64,000 bases of DNA from DYHD01 sp964411065. Lineage in GTDB: Bacteria; Nitrospirota; Thermodesulfovibrionia; Thermodesulfovibrionales; Dissulfurispiraceae. The position numbers and the translations under genes were made by a program. Under the pieces are notes generated by a model. That model was not told the DNA's origin. It worked only from the letters and a program-made list of their open reading frames with translations, and did no database searches. Where the stretch lies: NCBI GenBank assembly GCA_964411065.1, contig CAYPJO010000001.1, positions 1 through 64,000 on the forward strand, written 5' to 3'. Below, in pieces: positions 15,661 to 25,376 of the stretch. Every line of letters begins with the position of its first letter. Position 1 is the stretch's first letter.

Positions 15661-17994
15661 TCATTCTTCTTCAGCTACTGACCTGACAAATCCAACTTCT
15701 TCTGAATAGTTACAATCCTTTGAGATGCAAAAATGGACCGTTTTACCTGACTTATCAACTTTCTCACATATTAGCCCCTTTTCACACTCAGGGCAGCTTT
15801 GAGATATAGGTCTATACCATGTAGCAAAGGTACATTTAGGATAATTACTACAACTCCAAAAAAGCTTTCCCCTCTTTGTTTTCCGTTCCAAAATGTCTCC
15901 ACCATCTACAGGACATTGAATACCCAAGGGAAAGGGTTTAGTATTTTTACAGTCAGGATATCCTGAACAAGCAAGGAACTTACCAAACTTACCATTTTTA
16001 ACTATCATTGTTTTGCCACATTTTTCACAATCTTCGTTAGCTATTTCAGGTTCTTTATCATTAGCTCCAATAAAATCATTTATCTGTTTTGTATTTTTAC
16101 ACTTAGGATATCCAGAACAAGCAAAAAACCTCCCATGCTTCCCCCACCTACTAACTATCTTTTGTCCACATTTTTCACAAATTAAATCTGTAGGTATATC
16201 AACCGGCTTTACTTTGTCTGTATCTTTTATAGCTTTCTCAAGCTCCTGTTGAAAGGGTATATAAAAATCTCTTACTACCTCTACCCAATTCAGTTTGGAA
16301 TTCTCTATTTCATCGAGATTATCTTCCATTCTTGCAGTAAAACTCACGTCCATTAGATCAGGAAATTTTGACACTAACAAATCGCTAACTATCATACCGA
16401 GTTCAGTAGGGACAAACTTACCTTCCTCCTTTTTAACATATTTCCTATCCTGAATAGTTGCTAAAATAGTTGCATATGTACTTGGTCTGCCTATCCCCTT
16501 CTCCTCTAATACTTTAACAAGGGTAGCTTCCGAGTATCTCGGTGGAGGTTGGGTAAAATGCTGGATCGGCTCAATACTTAATAGCTTTAACAAAGAATTT
16601 TCTTGCAGTAAAGGCAGAATTCCTTCATCTTCTTCGCTGATCTCATCATTTGCTTCTTTATAAAGGCTCATAAAACCATGAAATCTAATTACTGTTCCTG
16701 ATGCTCTAAATTCGGTACCCTTCAAATCCAAAGCGGAATCAAAGGGTTCTATTATAAAAACAGTCTGTTCCAGCTGAGCAGGAGACATTTGGCTAGCAAT
16801 AAACCTGTTCCATATCAAACTATATATGTTATATTGCTCCTTTGTTAAATAGGGTTTGACTTTATCAGGTGACTTGTCAGAATAAGTCGGTCTTATTGCT
16901 TCATGAGCTTCTTGCGAGGTCTTTTTATTTTTGTATTGAGGTAATTTATCAGGAACGTATTCCTTACCAAATTCCAGCTTTATATAATCCCTTGCCCACT
17001 TTTGAGCTTCTTGAGCTACATTGACTGAATCTGTCCTCATATAGGTTATAAGACCAAAGGAACCCTCGCTCCCTAATTCAATCCCCTCATAAAGTTCTTG
17101 AGCTATCTTCATGGTTTTCATAGCAGAATACTTGAATCTTCTTGCTGCTTCCTGTTGTAAAGTACTTGTTATAAAGGGTGGTGAAGGATATTTCTTTTTT
17201 TGCTTTGTCTCAACTTTAACAATTCTATACTCTTTATCTTTTAGTAGAGTTAGAATTTCATTGGCTTCTTTTTCATCTCTTATTAAGAATCTCTCCTTTC
17301 CTTTCTTATTACGATCGACAATTAATGAATCACGAAATTTATAAAGCCTTGCCTTAAATTGTGAAGGGGAAGTTGCGCTATCGGTCACTGAAGAGCGCTG
17401 GAAAAGAGCTTCGATGGTCCAATATTCCTCTTTTATAAACTTTTTAATCTCCCTTTCCCTTTCAACAATGAGTCTTAGGGCAACGGATTGGACTCTACCG
17501 GCACTGAGTCCTTTTTTTACCTTTTTCCATAGAAAGGGGCTTAAATTATACCCTACAAGTCTATCGAGGATTCTACGAGCCTGTTGAGCAAATACTTTGT
17601 CAAGGTTAACTGAGCCAGGATTCTGAATAGCTTCTTCTACAGCTTTTTTAGTTATTTCATGGAAAGCTATTCTATAGACTGGTTTAGACTTTACCTGTTT
17701 TTTTATCTCTTCTGCAATATGATATGCTATTGCCTCTCCTTCTCTATCTGGATCTGTAGCAAGATAGATAGAATCAGCATTTTTTGCTTCCTTTTTTAAC
17801 TCTCTAATAATCTTTTCTTTACCAGATATAGTCTGATAACGGGGCTTAAAATTATTATTTATATCGACTCCTAAATCATTGAGTGGTAAATCCTTTACAT
17901 GACCAATTGAAGCTTTTATGTTAAAATTTTTACCTAGTATCTTATTGAGTGTTCTTGCCTTAGCAGGTGATTCAACTATTACGAGAGACTTCAA
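15661..17994 (-). CDS. topA: DNA topoisomerase I
   Basis: Type IA topoisomerase that relaxes negative supercoils. I place the start at TTG 17994: AGGAGG lies immediately upstream at proper spacing and the protein then begins KSLVIVESPAKARTL, the Toprim start. This gives 777 residues; a longer in-frame reading adds only unconserved residues. The catalytic tyrosine is Y318 in GLITYMRTDSV. The C-terminus carries four zinc-ribbon modules (CEKCGQKIV, CEKCGKTMIV, CPVDGGDIL, CPECEKGLI); the third lacks the second cysteine of its first pair. The Shine-Dalgarno sequence overlaps the stop of the preceding small gene. Confidence 0.96.
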   Translation of the reverse strand: MKSLVIVESPAKARTLNKILGKNFNIKASIGHVKDLPLNDLGVDINNNFKPRYQTISGKEKIIRELKKEAKNADSIYLATDPDREGEAIAYHIAEEIKKQVKSKPVYRIAFHEITKKAVEEAIQNPGSVNLDKVFAQQARRILDRLVGYNLSPFLWKKVKKGLSAGRVQSVALRLIVEREREIKKFIKEEYWTIEALFQRSSVTDSATSPSQFKARLYKFRDSLIVDRNKKGKERFLIRDEKEANEILTLLKDKEYRIVKVETKQKKKYPSPPFITSTLQQEAARRFKYSAMKTMKIAQELYEGIELGSEGSFGLITYMRTDSVNVAQEAQKWARDYIKLEFGKEYVPDKLPQYKNKKTSQEAHEAIRPTYSDKSPDKVKPYLTKEQYNIYSLIWNRFIASQMSPAQLEQTVFIIEPFDSALDLKGTEFRASGTVIRFHGFMSLYKEANDEISEEDEGILPLLQENSLLKLLSIEPIQHFTQPPPRYSEATLVKVLEEKGIGRPSTYATILATIQDRKYVKKEEGKFVPTELGMIVSDLLVSKFPDLMDVSFTARMEDNLDEIENSKLNWVEVVRDFYIPFQQELEKAIKDTDKVKPVDIPTDLICEKCGQKIVSRWGKHGRFFACSGYPKCKNTKQINDFIGANDKEPEIANEDCEKCGKTMIVKNGKFGKFLACSGYPDCKNTKPFPLGIQCPVDGGDILERKTKRGKLFWSCSNYPKCTFATWYRPISQSCPECEKGLICEKVDKSGKTVHFCISKDCNYSEEVGFVRSVAEEE

Positions 17995-18004
17995 TCTTTT
18001 CCTC

Positions 18005-18289
18005 CTAATTCCATATAATCCGTTTACCACCACAAAAAACAAAAGAATAAATCATATCTATATCAAGATCTGTATCATTTATAAGAATATAAGCGAGAAT
18101 GACCCTTATGGTATCAAGTTCAAGCCCATCTATCGCATTTTTTAGTTCGAGCTCACGAAGTTCTTCCGTCAATGCTAAAAAGTCCAAATCGATAACGTTC
18201 ATCTCTTTTAAAGCATAGTCAACATCATATCCATGCTCTAAGAGTTCTCTTGCAAAGACCCTCAGTATGTCTATTAACCTTTTTGCCAA
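18005..18289 (-). CDS. Small protein between dprA and topA, possibly Smg/DUF494-like
   Basis: A 94-residue acidic, mostly helical protein (RLIDILRVFARELLEHGYDVDYALKEM at the start, split by a Gly-Tyr turn) rich in Leu, Ile and Asp. I do not firmly recognise it. Many genomes have the smg (DUF494) gene between dprA and topA, and the N-terminal helix followed by a second acidic helix would suit a short Smg relative. The assignment rests mostly on position. It is coupled to topA: its TAG overlaps the topA ribosome-binding site. It lies 38 bases after dprA. Confidence 0.6.
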   Translation of the reverse strand: MAKRLIDILRVFARELLEHGYDVDYALKEMNVIDLDFLALTEELRELELKNAIDGLELDTIRVILAYILINDTDLDIDMIYSFVFCGGKRIIWN

Positions 18290-18327
18290 AGCTCACCTCA
18301 GTTTTCCATAAATTTTAAGTTAAAACT

Positions 18328-19464
18328 TTATATTATACAAAATTTTTTACCCTCTACCTGTTTAACAAGACCTTTAATTTCAAGATTGAGCAAAATTGCT
18401 AATAATTTGTTGGGTGCAAGCATAAGCTCTCTTGAGAGAGTATCAATATGAACAAGATTACTACCAATAGCATTCAAAACCCTCTTTTCGTCTTCATCTA
18501 AATCTATCGTTGTAGCATCTTCTCTAAACCCTTTTGCTAAAGGTCTAAAATTATACAATTCAAGACCTGTTAAATGAGAACGTATTTCATCTAAAATATC
18601 TTGAGCGCTCTGAACGAGTTTAGCACCTTTTTTGATCAAGTCGTTTGTTCCCAGAGAATTAGGAGAGGTAATGTTACCTGGAACGGCAAAAACCTCTCTA
18701 TTTTGTTCAAGAGCATATTTAGCAGTTATCAGAGAACCACTATCTTTGGTAGCTTCAACAATGACTACCCCTAATGACAAACCGCTTATAATTCTATTTC
18801 TTCTGGGAAAGTTCTCCTTATTGGGGTGGGTTCCCATGGGGAATTCACTCAACACACATCCTGATTTGGATAGTTCTTTAAAAAGTTCTATATTCTGATA
18901 TGGATAGGGTCTGTCAACTCCAGAGCCTAATACTGCTATGCTTCTACCCCCAACAGATAAAGCACCTTTGTGAGATACAGTATCTATACCTGTAGCCATA
19001 CCACTTACAATGGTGAAACCATAACTTGCTAACTCAGATGATATTTTCATTGCAATTTTTCTACCATATTCTGTCATTTTCCTTGAACCAATTATAGCCA
19101 ATGCATATTTATCCTTTGGTAGCAAATTTCCACGCATATATAGCAAAAGGGGTGGAGAATCTATCTGTCTAAGAAGGTCGGGATATGCTTCATCATTATA
19201 AGTTATGACTCTTACTTTTTGATTTTTTATTTTCTCTAATTCCTTTTCAACTCTATCCCATTCGTTAAACTCCACGATATTCTTAGCTTGAGAATTTTTA
19301 AGGTTTAAAACCTCATTTAATTCCGATAAAGTTGCTTTGAAAACTTTTTCAGGAGTCTGAAATACAGCCAAAAGACGTCTAAAAGAAACGGGTCCGATAT
19401 CTTTCACAAAATTCAGAGCTATCCAAAACCTTATTTCTGAGATATCTCTCTCATAGATTGTCAT
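18328..19464 (-). CDS. dprA: DNA-processing protein DprA
   Basis: DprA binds incoming single-stranded DNA and loads RecA during natural transformation. The 378 residues have an N-terminal SAM-like helical region (LNFVKDIGPVSFRRLLAVF), the Rossmann-like DprA core with GSRKMTEYGRKIA, VSGMATGIDTVSHKGAL, GSGVDRPYPYQN, FPRRNRIISGLS and a C-terminal winged helix (LNAIGSNLVHIDTLSREL). All family landmarks are present. It follows argG by 11 bases and precedes the topA pair, a common dprA-topA neighbourhood. Confidence 0.95.
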   Translation of the reverse strand: MTIYERDISEIRFWIALNFVKDIGPVSFRRLLAVFQTPEKVFKATLSELNEVLNLKNSQAKNIVEFNEWDRVEKELEKIKNQKVRVITYNDEAYPDLLRQIDSPPLLLYMRGNLLPKDKYALAIIGSRKMTEYGRKIAMKISSELASYGFTIVSGMATGIDTVSHKGALSVGGRSIAVLGSGVDRPYPYQNIELFKELSKSGCVLSEFPMGTHPNKENFPRRNRIISGLSLGVVIVEATKDSGSLITAKYALEQNREVFAVPGNITSPNSLGTNDLIKKGAKLVQSAQDILDEIRSHLTGLELYNFRPLAKGFREDATTIDLDEDEKRVLNAIGSNLVHIDTLSRELMLAPNKLLAILLNLEIKGLVKQVEGKKFCII

Positions 19465-19475
19465 GGGGATAGATT

Positions 19476-20669
19476 CTACAACATGGACAACCTTCTCGTT
19501 TTCAGTCTTAATGCATTCAATTTTATAAAACCCTCAGCGTCTTTTTGATTAAAAAGACTATCTGATTCAAAGGTTGCCAATTGAGGATTATAGAGAGAAT
19601 TTGGCGATTTTCTTCCAATTACTATACAGTTGCCCTTGTAAAGTTTAAGTTTAACCTTTCCATTAACATCTTTCTGGATATGATCGAAAGCCTTCTGTAA
19701 CATCTCTCTTTCTGGTGAGAACCAATAACCATAATATATAAGCTCTGCATATTTAGGAATTAATGAGTCTCTTAAGTGCAAAACTTCCCTATCTAAGGTG
19801 ATAGACTCAATAGCTCTATGAGCCAAATGCAAAACCGTTCCTCCTGGAGTCTCATAAACACCTCTTGATTTTATGCCAACATATCTATTTTCTACAATAT
19901 CCACTCTCCCTACACCATTTATACCAGCAATCTCATTCAAACTCTCCAACAATTCAACAGGTTTTAGTTCTACACCATTTAAAGCCACAGGATTACCATT
20001 ACTATAAGTTATTTCTATACAAGTGGGCTTATCAGGTGCACTCTCTGGAGCAGTTGTGATAGTAAACATATCTGCTGGTGGTTCAGCCCATATATCTTCA
20101 AGAATTCCCCCCTCGTAACTTATATGGAAAATATTGCGATCAACGCTAAAAGGTTTGTCAACTGTAACAGGAACTGGTATACCGTGTTTTTTTGCATATT
20201 CTATCAGGGAACTTCTGGAATTAAAGCCCCACTGACGCCAAGGACTTATAACTTTGATATCTGGTTTAAGAGCATAATAGGTGAGCTCAAACCTAACCTG
20301 ATCATTACCTTTGCCTGTTGCACCATGGGCAACAGCATCGGCACCCTCTTTTATAGCTATTTCTATCTGCTTTTTTGCAATCAGTGGGCGAGCAATTGAT
20401 GTGCCAAGAAGATAGGCACCTTCATAAACGGCATTTGCTCTAAGCATAGGGAAAATATAATCATTTACGAATTCTTCCCTAACATCTTCAATATAGACTT
20501 TTGAAGCTCCGGTATCTAAAGCCTTTTGCCTTATCATATCGAGATCTTCTCCCTGCCCAAGATCAGCACAAAAGGCTATAACTTCTGAATCATAAGTCTC
20601 AATAAGCCATTTTAATATAACAGAGGTATCTAGTCCTCCTGAATAGGCCAAAACAATCTTTTTTATCAC
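19476..20669 (-). CDS. argG: Argininosuccinate synthase
   Basis: ArgG condenses citrulline and aspartate with ATP to argininosuccinate in arginine synthesis. The 397 residues begin KKIVLAYSGGLDTSVILKWL, the N-type ATP pyrophosphatase loop, followed by GTSIARPLIAK, AHGATGKGNDQVRFE and SVDRNIFHISYEGGILE, all diagnostic. Length is typical. The start is GTG at 20669 with AAGGAG eight bases upstream. The partner enzyme, argH, is encoded 12 kb away on the other strand, so the two are not co-transcribed. Confidence 0.97.
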   Translation of the reverse strand: MIKKIVLAYSGGLDTSVILKWLIETYDSEVIAFCADLGQGEDLDMIRQKALDTGASKVYIEDVREEFVNDYIFPMLRANAVYEGAYLLGTSIARPLIAKKQIEIAIKEGADAVAHGATGKGNDQVRFELTYYALKPDIKVISPWRQWGFNSRSSLIEYAKKHGIPVPVTVDKPFSVDRNIFHISYEGGILEDIWAEPPADMFTITTAPESAPDKPTCIEITYSNGNPVALNGVELKPVELLESLNEIAGINGVGRVDIVENRYVGIKSRGVYETPGGTVLHLAHRAIESITLDREVLHLRDSLIPKYAELIYYGYWFSPEREMLQKAFDHIQKDVNGKVKLKLYKGNCIVIGRKSPNSLYNPQLATFESDSLFNQKDAEGFIKLNALRLKTRRLSML

Positions 20670-20720
20670 GATTTTATCTCCTTACTAAAATTATTCAAAG
20701 GAAAGACAAATTAAGAAAGA

Positions 20721-21392
20721 TTATCTAAACTTCAAGAGAGCTGATTTAGCGAGCTCCTTCATTATACTATCTTCGTCCTTTTCAGCAATTTGACTAATAT
20801 AGGGTATTGCCCTCATGTCTCCTATATCAATCAACGCTTTTAAGGCAGCAAATCTTATAGCAAAACTTTTATCATTCAGTACCCTTGCTAATGGCTCTAT
20901 AGCTTTAGGATTGCCAATTTTACCTAAGGAAATTATTGAGGATTCTCTGATCAGAAGCTCTGAATCATTAAGACCTTCTATTAAAGCATTAACAACATTC
21001 TCATTCTCCCTAAAGTTGCCTAATGCTTTAGCAGTATAGGATTTTATCGATGGGCACTCGCTATGCAAAAAGATATCATTATAGATATCTAATAAAACTG
21101 GTATAGCTACTGGATCGGATCTTTCCCCAAGTAATTCGATAGCCCTTATCTTTACAGGCCAATACTCACCTTTTGCACCTGCTACTTCAAGAAGAATTTC
21201 AGTCGATTTCGGATTGTTGATCTTCCCTGCTTTCTCTACCCCAGCAAGTCTAACTTGCCAATCCTTGCTATTAACCTCTTTACGAATCTGATCTAAAGTG
21301 TATGAGCTTGCTATTTTTGGGAAAAAGAAAAGTCCAGTTAAATAAATCACTATAAAAAACAATGAAAAGTTTTTCTTCTTACTCATTACCAT
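20721..21392 (-). CDS. Exported HEAT-repeat protein
   Basis: I choose the start at 21392 (MVMSKKKNFSLFF): AAAGGAG lies eight bases upstream, and it gives a clean signal peptide (SLFFIVIYLTGLFFFPKIASSYT). A longer in-frame reading to 21503 lacks both. The mature part, about 185 residues, is built of five or more HEAT/PBS-type repeats of about 31 residues, with units such as WQVRLAGVEKAGKINNPKSTE, SELLIRESSIISLGKIGNPKA and FAIRFAALKALIDIGDMRA. Such repeats bind proteins; the partner is unknown. It lies 51 bases upstream of argG with no clear link to it. Confidence 0.8.
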   Translation of the reverse strand: MVMSKKKNFSLFFIVIYLTGLFFFPKIASSYTLDQIRKEVNSKDWQVRLAGVEKAGKINNPKSTEILLEVAGAKGEYWPVKIRAIELLGERSDPVAIPVLLDIYNDIFLHSECPSIKSYTAKALGNFRENENVVNALIEGLNDSELLIRESSIISLGKIGNPKAIEPLARVLNDKSFAIRFAALKALIDIGDMRAIPYISQIAEKDEDSIMKELAKSALLKFR

Positions 21393-21544
21393 AATATAAA
21401 CTCCTTTTACAATTTTACTTAAAATCCAACGATATGGATATTTGTTAGTGATTATTATATTCAAAATTCTAAAAATAATTGAAGATTCAGAAAAGAAATC
21501 CAAAAAACCATAGCTTTCCTATTATAAGATATTGAAGGTAGACT

Positions 21545-21570
21545 GTAGTCAAGCAATAGTGCTTGACTAC
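21545..21570. other. Perfect hairpin, 11-bp stem
   Basis: GTAGTCAAGCA and TGCTTGACTAC are exact reverse complements separated by ATAG. It lies about 580 bases downstream of slt and 150 upstream of the HEAT gene on the minus strand. No T-run follows on either strand, so it is not a standard intrinsic terminator. Confidence 0.6.
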
Positions 21571-21835
21571 ATAGCTGCAACTGCCCAAGGATATAACTTC
21601 AGGGGTTAAAGCAGTATTATTAATCATTAATGGCACTGGATATCTCAGATACAAATTTTAAGAGGACTAAATTTAGCAAATCTAATCCCAGCTTTTTCTC
21701 GCTAGGATTTTAATTTTTGGGTAAATGGATGATCCATTCTGCCCAGATAATGCTTACTCTCAAAAGAACAAGAATTAGAAAGCCAACATTGATTCCTCTA
21801 TTTTAATAGACACTAATTTAATAATATACTGTTTT

Positions 21836-21858
21836 ATTCTATTCTATTCTATTCTATT
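21836..21858. repeat. ATTCT pentanucleotide microsatellite
   Basis: Four full ATTCT units followed by a partial unit. It lies in non-coding DNA between slt and the HEAT-repeat gene. It could vary in copy number by slippage, but it is far from either start codon. Confidence 0.7.
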
Positions 21859-22154
21859 AAATTCTCTACTATTAGTCCATCTAATGTTAATTTTGAAAGT
21901 TTAAATTGCATTAAGTCAAATATTTGAAAAGTTTGTTGCGTCTTAAATTACGTTTAGAGGCATGTTTAATAAATTATATCTCTATTTCTGCTTGATAGCT
22001 CTTATTTATAAAAGCATTCCTTAACGAAAATGATCTCACTACAATCAGAAAAACTATAAAGATTATCTCAAAACCGGCATCATTTAAGAATTATACATAA
22101 TATAGTCGAAATAGTCGAAAAAATACCCTATTTAAAGAACAATAAAGTGAGTTC

Positions 22155-24161
22155 TTACATTCTATCAGCAAACCTTGCCTTAGAAAAGTCAATAACTGGC
22201 ATAATAGTATCTCTAAGAGAAGATGAATTCACAAACTTTGCATTGAAACGATAGTATTGAACATAACTAACAAGAACTCTCATTACATAGTTGCGTGTCT
22301 CCTCATAAGGTATATCTTCTATAAATTCGTCGATGGCTTTATAATTAGAGTTTCTCAACCACTCTCTAACAGCGTGCTCACCTGCGTTGTAGGCAGCAAC
22401 AGCGATGGGTAGATATTTAAACTCATTCATAAGCTTTTTAAAATAGTATATACCTAATAATATATTAAGATTAGGATCATAAAGATTCGAAAAATCAGTT
22501 CCCAATCGGAGCTCACTTTTTAATCTCGATGCTGTTTGCGGCATCAATTGCATAAGTCCTATAGCACCTGCTATAGACTTTGCCTCTTCATCAAATCTCG
22601 ATTCCTCTCTCATAATTGCAACAACAATGTATGGATCTGTATCATATCTCATTGAAAGATCCTGAATCACTTCCCAATAAGCAAAGGGATAAAAGAGTTC
22701 ATGAAGGTCTTCTCTGTAAGGGATACGAGACAGGATGCTCATGGAAAATTTAAAACCCTCTAAATCCTTTAATTTGGAGCTGATTAGCAATTTAGTATTC
22801 AAATCATTAGTTCTTTTTGAATAATGAATTAATTCCTGAATAGCCTCTTTTTTTGAGCCGATTCTTTTTAATAAATCTACTCTCATCATAGTTAAAGAGT
22901 CAGTAAGATTCGATAGTGATAACCTTTTTTCTATACCATTAATAACTCTACCTTCTTTCAAAACCATTAATAGAGAATAAAAATTTCTTGAATCCAAGTC
23001 AGCTTTTATATGTCTCTTGGGTGGTTCTCCTTTAGAGCTCAATTCATAAGCCCTTAGTTGCCAGTATGCATATTTTGAATCTTTAAAAGTATCATAGAGT
23101 TGTGAGAATATTTCATAAGCTCTCTCAAAATCTCTATTCATATGATAAGTCCATCCTATCGCCCATAGAGATTCTTCTTTTAAAGATGGATAGCGATTGA
23201 GAACATCCTTAAAAATTTTTAAGGCTGTAACTACATCTCCATCTCTTCTCATTCTATTACCATAAGAGATAAGAACTTTTCCTATCTTCGGGTCGCTGCT
23301 CTTTTTTAACATTGGAAGTTCAGACTCAAAAGTTTTTATATCACCCGATCTCAACAAAGACCTTGCATACCAATAGTTATCTTTAATTTTTTTATATAGT
23401 TCAGTCGATTCGCTATACTTTTTTTGTTTAAAAAGAGAATTTGCAAGACCCTTTAACAGATCTTCTTTTATTTTTTTGCTATCTTTTCTGTTTAAAGCTT
23501 CTCTAAAGAATTTCTCTGCTTCTTTATGGTTAAAAGCTTTGCTGAGGTTTTCACCCTTTTTCAGTAAATCCTCTGGGGTTATATCTTCAATTGATAATTC
23601 TTCCCTTGCAAGATTTGAATAAGATGAATTAGATAAAAATACCTCCTTGAACATCCTTTTTGCTTCTTTTATTTCTCCTTGAGTCTTGAGCCTTTTAGCA
23701 TACAAAAATTTCATTTCCATGTCTTCTGGATAATCGCTAATGTATTTCCTCAAAAGGACAGAGGAGATCACCTCCTCTAAGGTCAGACTCAATTGCACTT
23801 CCTTTTTGCGAACATTTTTAATGTAGGGGAAATCTATAAAATTTTCTCTTACAATTCTTAAATCATTAATAGCAAGTTTTAATTCCCCCTTTTTTTCGTA
23901 AGCTTCTGCCCGCCAATATAGAATGTAGTCAGAAAGAAGGGAAAATTTTTCTAAAGATTTAGTCAAAAAATAGATAGCATTATCGTAGTCTTTATTCTCA
24001 AAACTTTTCCTGCCAGCGTAAAGTAGATTAACTTCATCGAATGAATAAGCAAAAAGATCTCTATTTATAAGAGAAGAAAGATCTGCAAATGTAAAATAAA
24101 CAAACAAGATCGAAATTATACAAGCCTTTAAAAAACAGTGCCTCTTCATAATATTCTTCAT
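22155..24161 (-). CDS. slt: Soluble lytic murein transglycosylase with TPR-like superhelix
   Basis: A periplasmic enzyme that cleaves peptidoglycan glycan strands to 1,6-anhydro products. The 668 residues start with a signal peptide (FLKACIISILFVYFTFA), then about 470 residues of TPR-like helical repeats (AIYFLTKSLEKF, AEKFFREALNRK, ALKIFKDVLNRY), and a C-terminal SLT domain from about residue 495. The catalytic glutamate is E520 in MREESRF, followed by IAGAIGLMQLMPQTA and AVAAYNAGEHAV, both hallmarks. It ends a minus-strand run after aroC (35 bases apart). The start could also be the second ATG, five codons on. Confidence 0.93.
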   Translation of the reverse strand: MKNIMKRHCFLKACIISILFVYFTFADLSSLINRDLFAYSFDEVNLLYAGRKSFENKDYDNAIYFLTKSLEKFSLLSDYILYWRAEAYEKKGELKLAINDLRIVRENFIDFPYIKNVRKKEVQLSLTLEEVISSVLLRKYISDYPEDMEMKFLYAKRLKTQGEIKEAKRMFKEVFLSNSSYSNLAREELSIEDITPEDLLKKGENLSKAFNHKEAEKFFREALNRKDSKKIKEDLLKGLANSLFKQKKYSESTELYKKIKDNYWYARSLLRSGDIKTFESELPMLKKSSDPKIGKVLISYGNRMRRDGDVVTALKIFKDVLNRYPSLKEESLWAIGWTYHMNRDFERAYEIFSQLYDTFKDSKYAYWQLRAYELSSKGEPPKRHIKADLDSRNFYSLLMVLKEGRVINGIEKRLSLSNLTDSLTMMRVDLLKRIGSKKEAIQELIHYSKRTNDLNTKLLISSKLKDLEGFKFSMSILSRIPYREDLHELFYPFAYWEVIQDLSMRYDTDPYIVVAIMREESRFDEEAKSIAGAIGLMQLMPQTASRLKSELRLGTDFSNLYDPNLNILLGIYYFKKLMNEFKYLPIAVAAYNAGEHAVREWLRNSNYKAIDEFIEDIPYEETRNYVMRVLVSYVQYYRFNAKFVNSSSLRDTIMPVIDFSKARFADRM

Positions 24162-24196
24162 GAAAAGTTTTAATCTTCTGAGTCTTTACTTAAATG

Positions 24197-25375
24197 CTAG
24201 TATTCCTTTAGATATTGGATATAAGAGTTAAAATTTCTCCTTACCTCTTCAATGTTATCACCACCAAATTTTTCAAGGAAAGCATCAGCAATTACCAGAG
24301 ATGTCATGGCTTCAGCTATTACTGAAGCAGCAGGGACTGCACAGATATCTGAACGTTCGTAGATTGCTTCAAGTGGTTCCTTAGTAACTATATCAACAGA
24401 TCTAAGGGGTCTCCTCAGTGTAGGTATTGGTTTCATAACAGCCCTTAAAACTAAGGGCATAGCATTAGTCATGCCTCCCTCAATACCCCCTGCATTGTTG
24501 GTTTTTCTATAAAAGGATCTTTTAGAGGAATTATAAAAAATCTCATCCATCACTTCAGACCCTCTCTTATCAGCCATTTGAAATCCTAAGCCTATTTCTA
24601 CCCCTTTGATAGCTTGTATACTCATAATTGCCTGAGCAAGAAGTCCGTCAAGCCTTTTATCCCACTGTATATGGCTTCCTAATCCTGGTGGGACGCCAAT
24701 CACAAAGACAACAAAAACTCCACCAAGGGTATCGCCATCTTTTAAAACCTCATCTATTAGAGCTATAATTTTCTCAGTAATCTGACTATCGGGACATCTA
24801 ACTGGAGATTCTTCTGCTTTTTTGAAAAGTTCCTCAAATTCTGTTGTTGATTCTATAGAACTATCTATCTTTATAGTTCCTATTTGTGTTACATAGCTAC
24901 CAACTTTGATACCAAACTCAGATAGAAACCGCTTGGCAATAGCCCCTAAAGCCACTCGCATAGCGGTTTCTCTCGCACTCGACCTTTCTAAGACATTCCT
25001 TACATCAATGTGACCATATTTAAGCACCCCTGGCAGGTCAGCATGACCAGGTCTTGGTCTTGTGACTGGAGGAATAGCGCCAACATGTTTACCTTCAATC
25101 GACATACCTTTTTCCCAATTAACCCAGTCTTTGTTATCTAAAAGAATTGATATAGGAGAACCAAGAGTCTTTCCCCATCTGATACCAGAGATTATAATAG
25201 CCTGATCTGACTCTATCTTCATCCTTCCGCCACGCCCGTAACCACCTTGTCTCCTTTTGAGTTCTATATTTATATCTTCAACCGATAAAGTAAGACCTGC
25301 AGGAATCCCCTCTAAGATACCTACTAAAGCTCTGCCATGAGACTCCCCTGATGTATAAAATCTCAGTTTTTGCAT
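24197..25375 (-). CDS. aroC: Chorismate synthase
   Basis: AroC makes chorismate from EPSP, using reduced FMN, the last step of the shikimate pathway. The 392 residues show LRFYTSGESHGRALVGILEGIPAG at the start, then RRQGGYGRGGRMKIE, TRPRPGHADLPGVLKYG, RNVLERSSARETAMRVA, NNAGGIEGGMTNAMPLVLRA and DICAVPAASVIAEAM, all diagnostic. It starts one base after the HD-GYP gene stop (reading on the minus strand), so it is embedded in the signalling operon. aroF, the first enzyme of the pathway, is 30 kb away with its own attenuator. Confidence 0.97.
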   Translation of the reverse strand: MQKLRFYTSGESHGRALVGILEGIPAGLTLSVEDINIELKRRQGGYGRGGRMKIESDQAIIISGIRWGKTLGSPISILLDNKDWVNWEKGMSIEGKHVGAIPPVTRPRPGHADLPGVLKYGHIDVRNVLERSSARETAMRVALGAIAKRFLSEFGIKVGSYVTQIGTIKIDSSIESTTEFEELFKKAEESPVRCPDSQITEKIIALIDEVLKDGDTLGGVFVVFVIGVPPGLGSHIQWDKRLDGLLAQAIMSIQAIKGVEIGLGFQMADKRGSEVMDEIFYNSSKRSFYRKTNNAGGIEGGMTNAMPLVLRAVMKPIPTLRRPLRSVDIVTKEPLEAIYERSDICAVPAASVIAEAMTSLVIADAFLEKFGGDNIEEVRRNFNSYIQYLKEY

Positions 25376-25376
25376 T

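Larger units (their letters stand above)
21393..22154. other. Long region without an intact gene; possible decayed coding DNA
   Basis: About 760 bases between the HEAT gene and slt. It contains a perfect 11-bp inverted repeat with a 4-base loop at 21545-21570, and a short ATTCT repeat at 21836-21858. On the minus strand, between about 21900 and 21640, stretches read like protein, for example YLGRMDHPFTQKLK and, in another frame, KINIRWTNSREFN. They are broken by stops and frameshifts. This suggests an eroded gene but is not proof in AT-rich DNA. Confidence 0.3.

Noticed and set aside
21836..21858. Phase-variable repeat switching a gene
   Set aside because: The ATTCT repeat is short and more than 290 bases from the nearest start codon or gene end.
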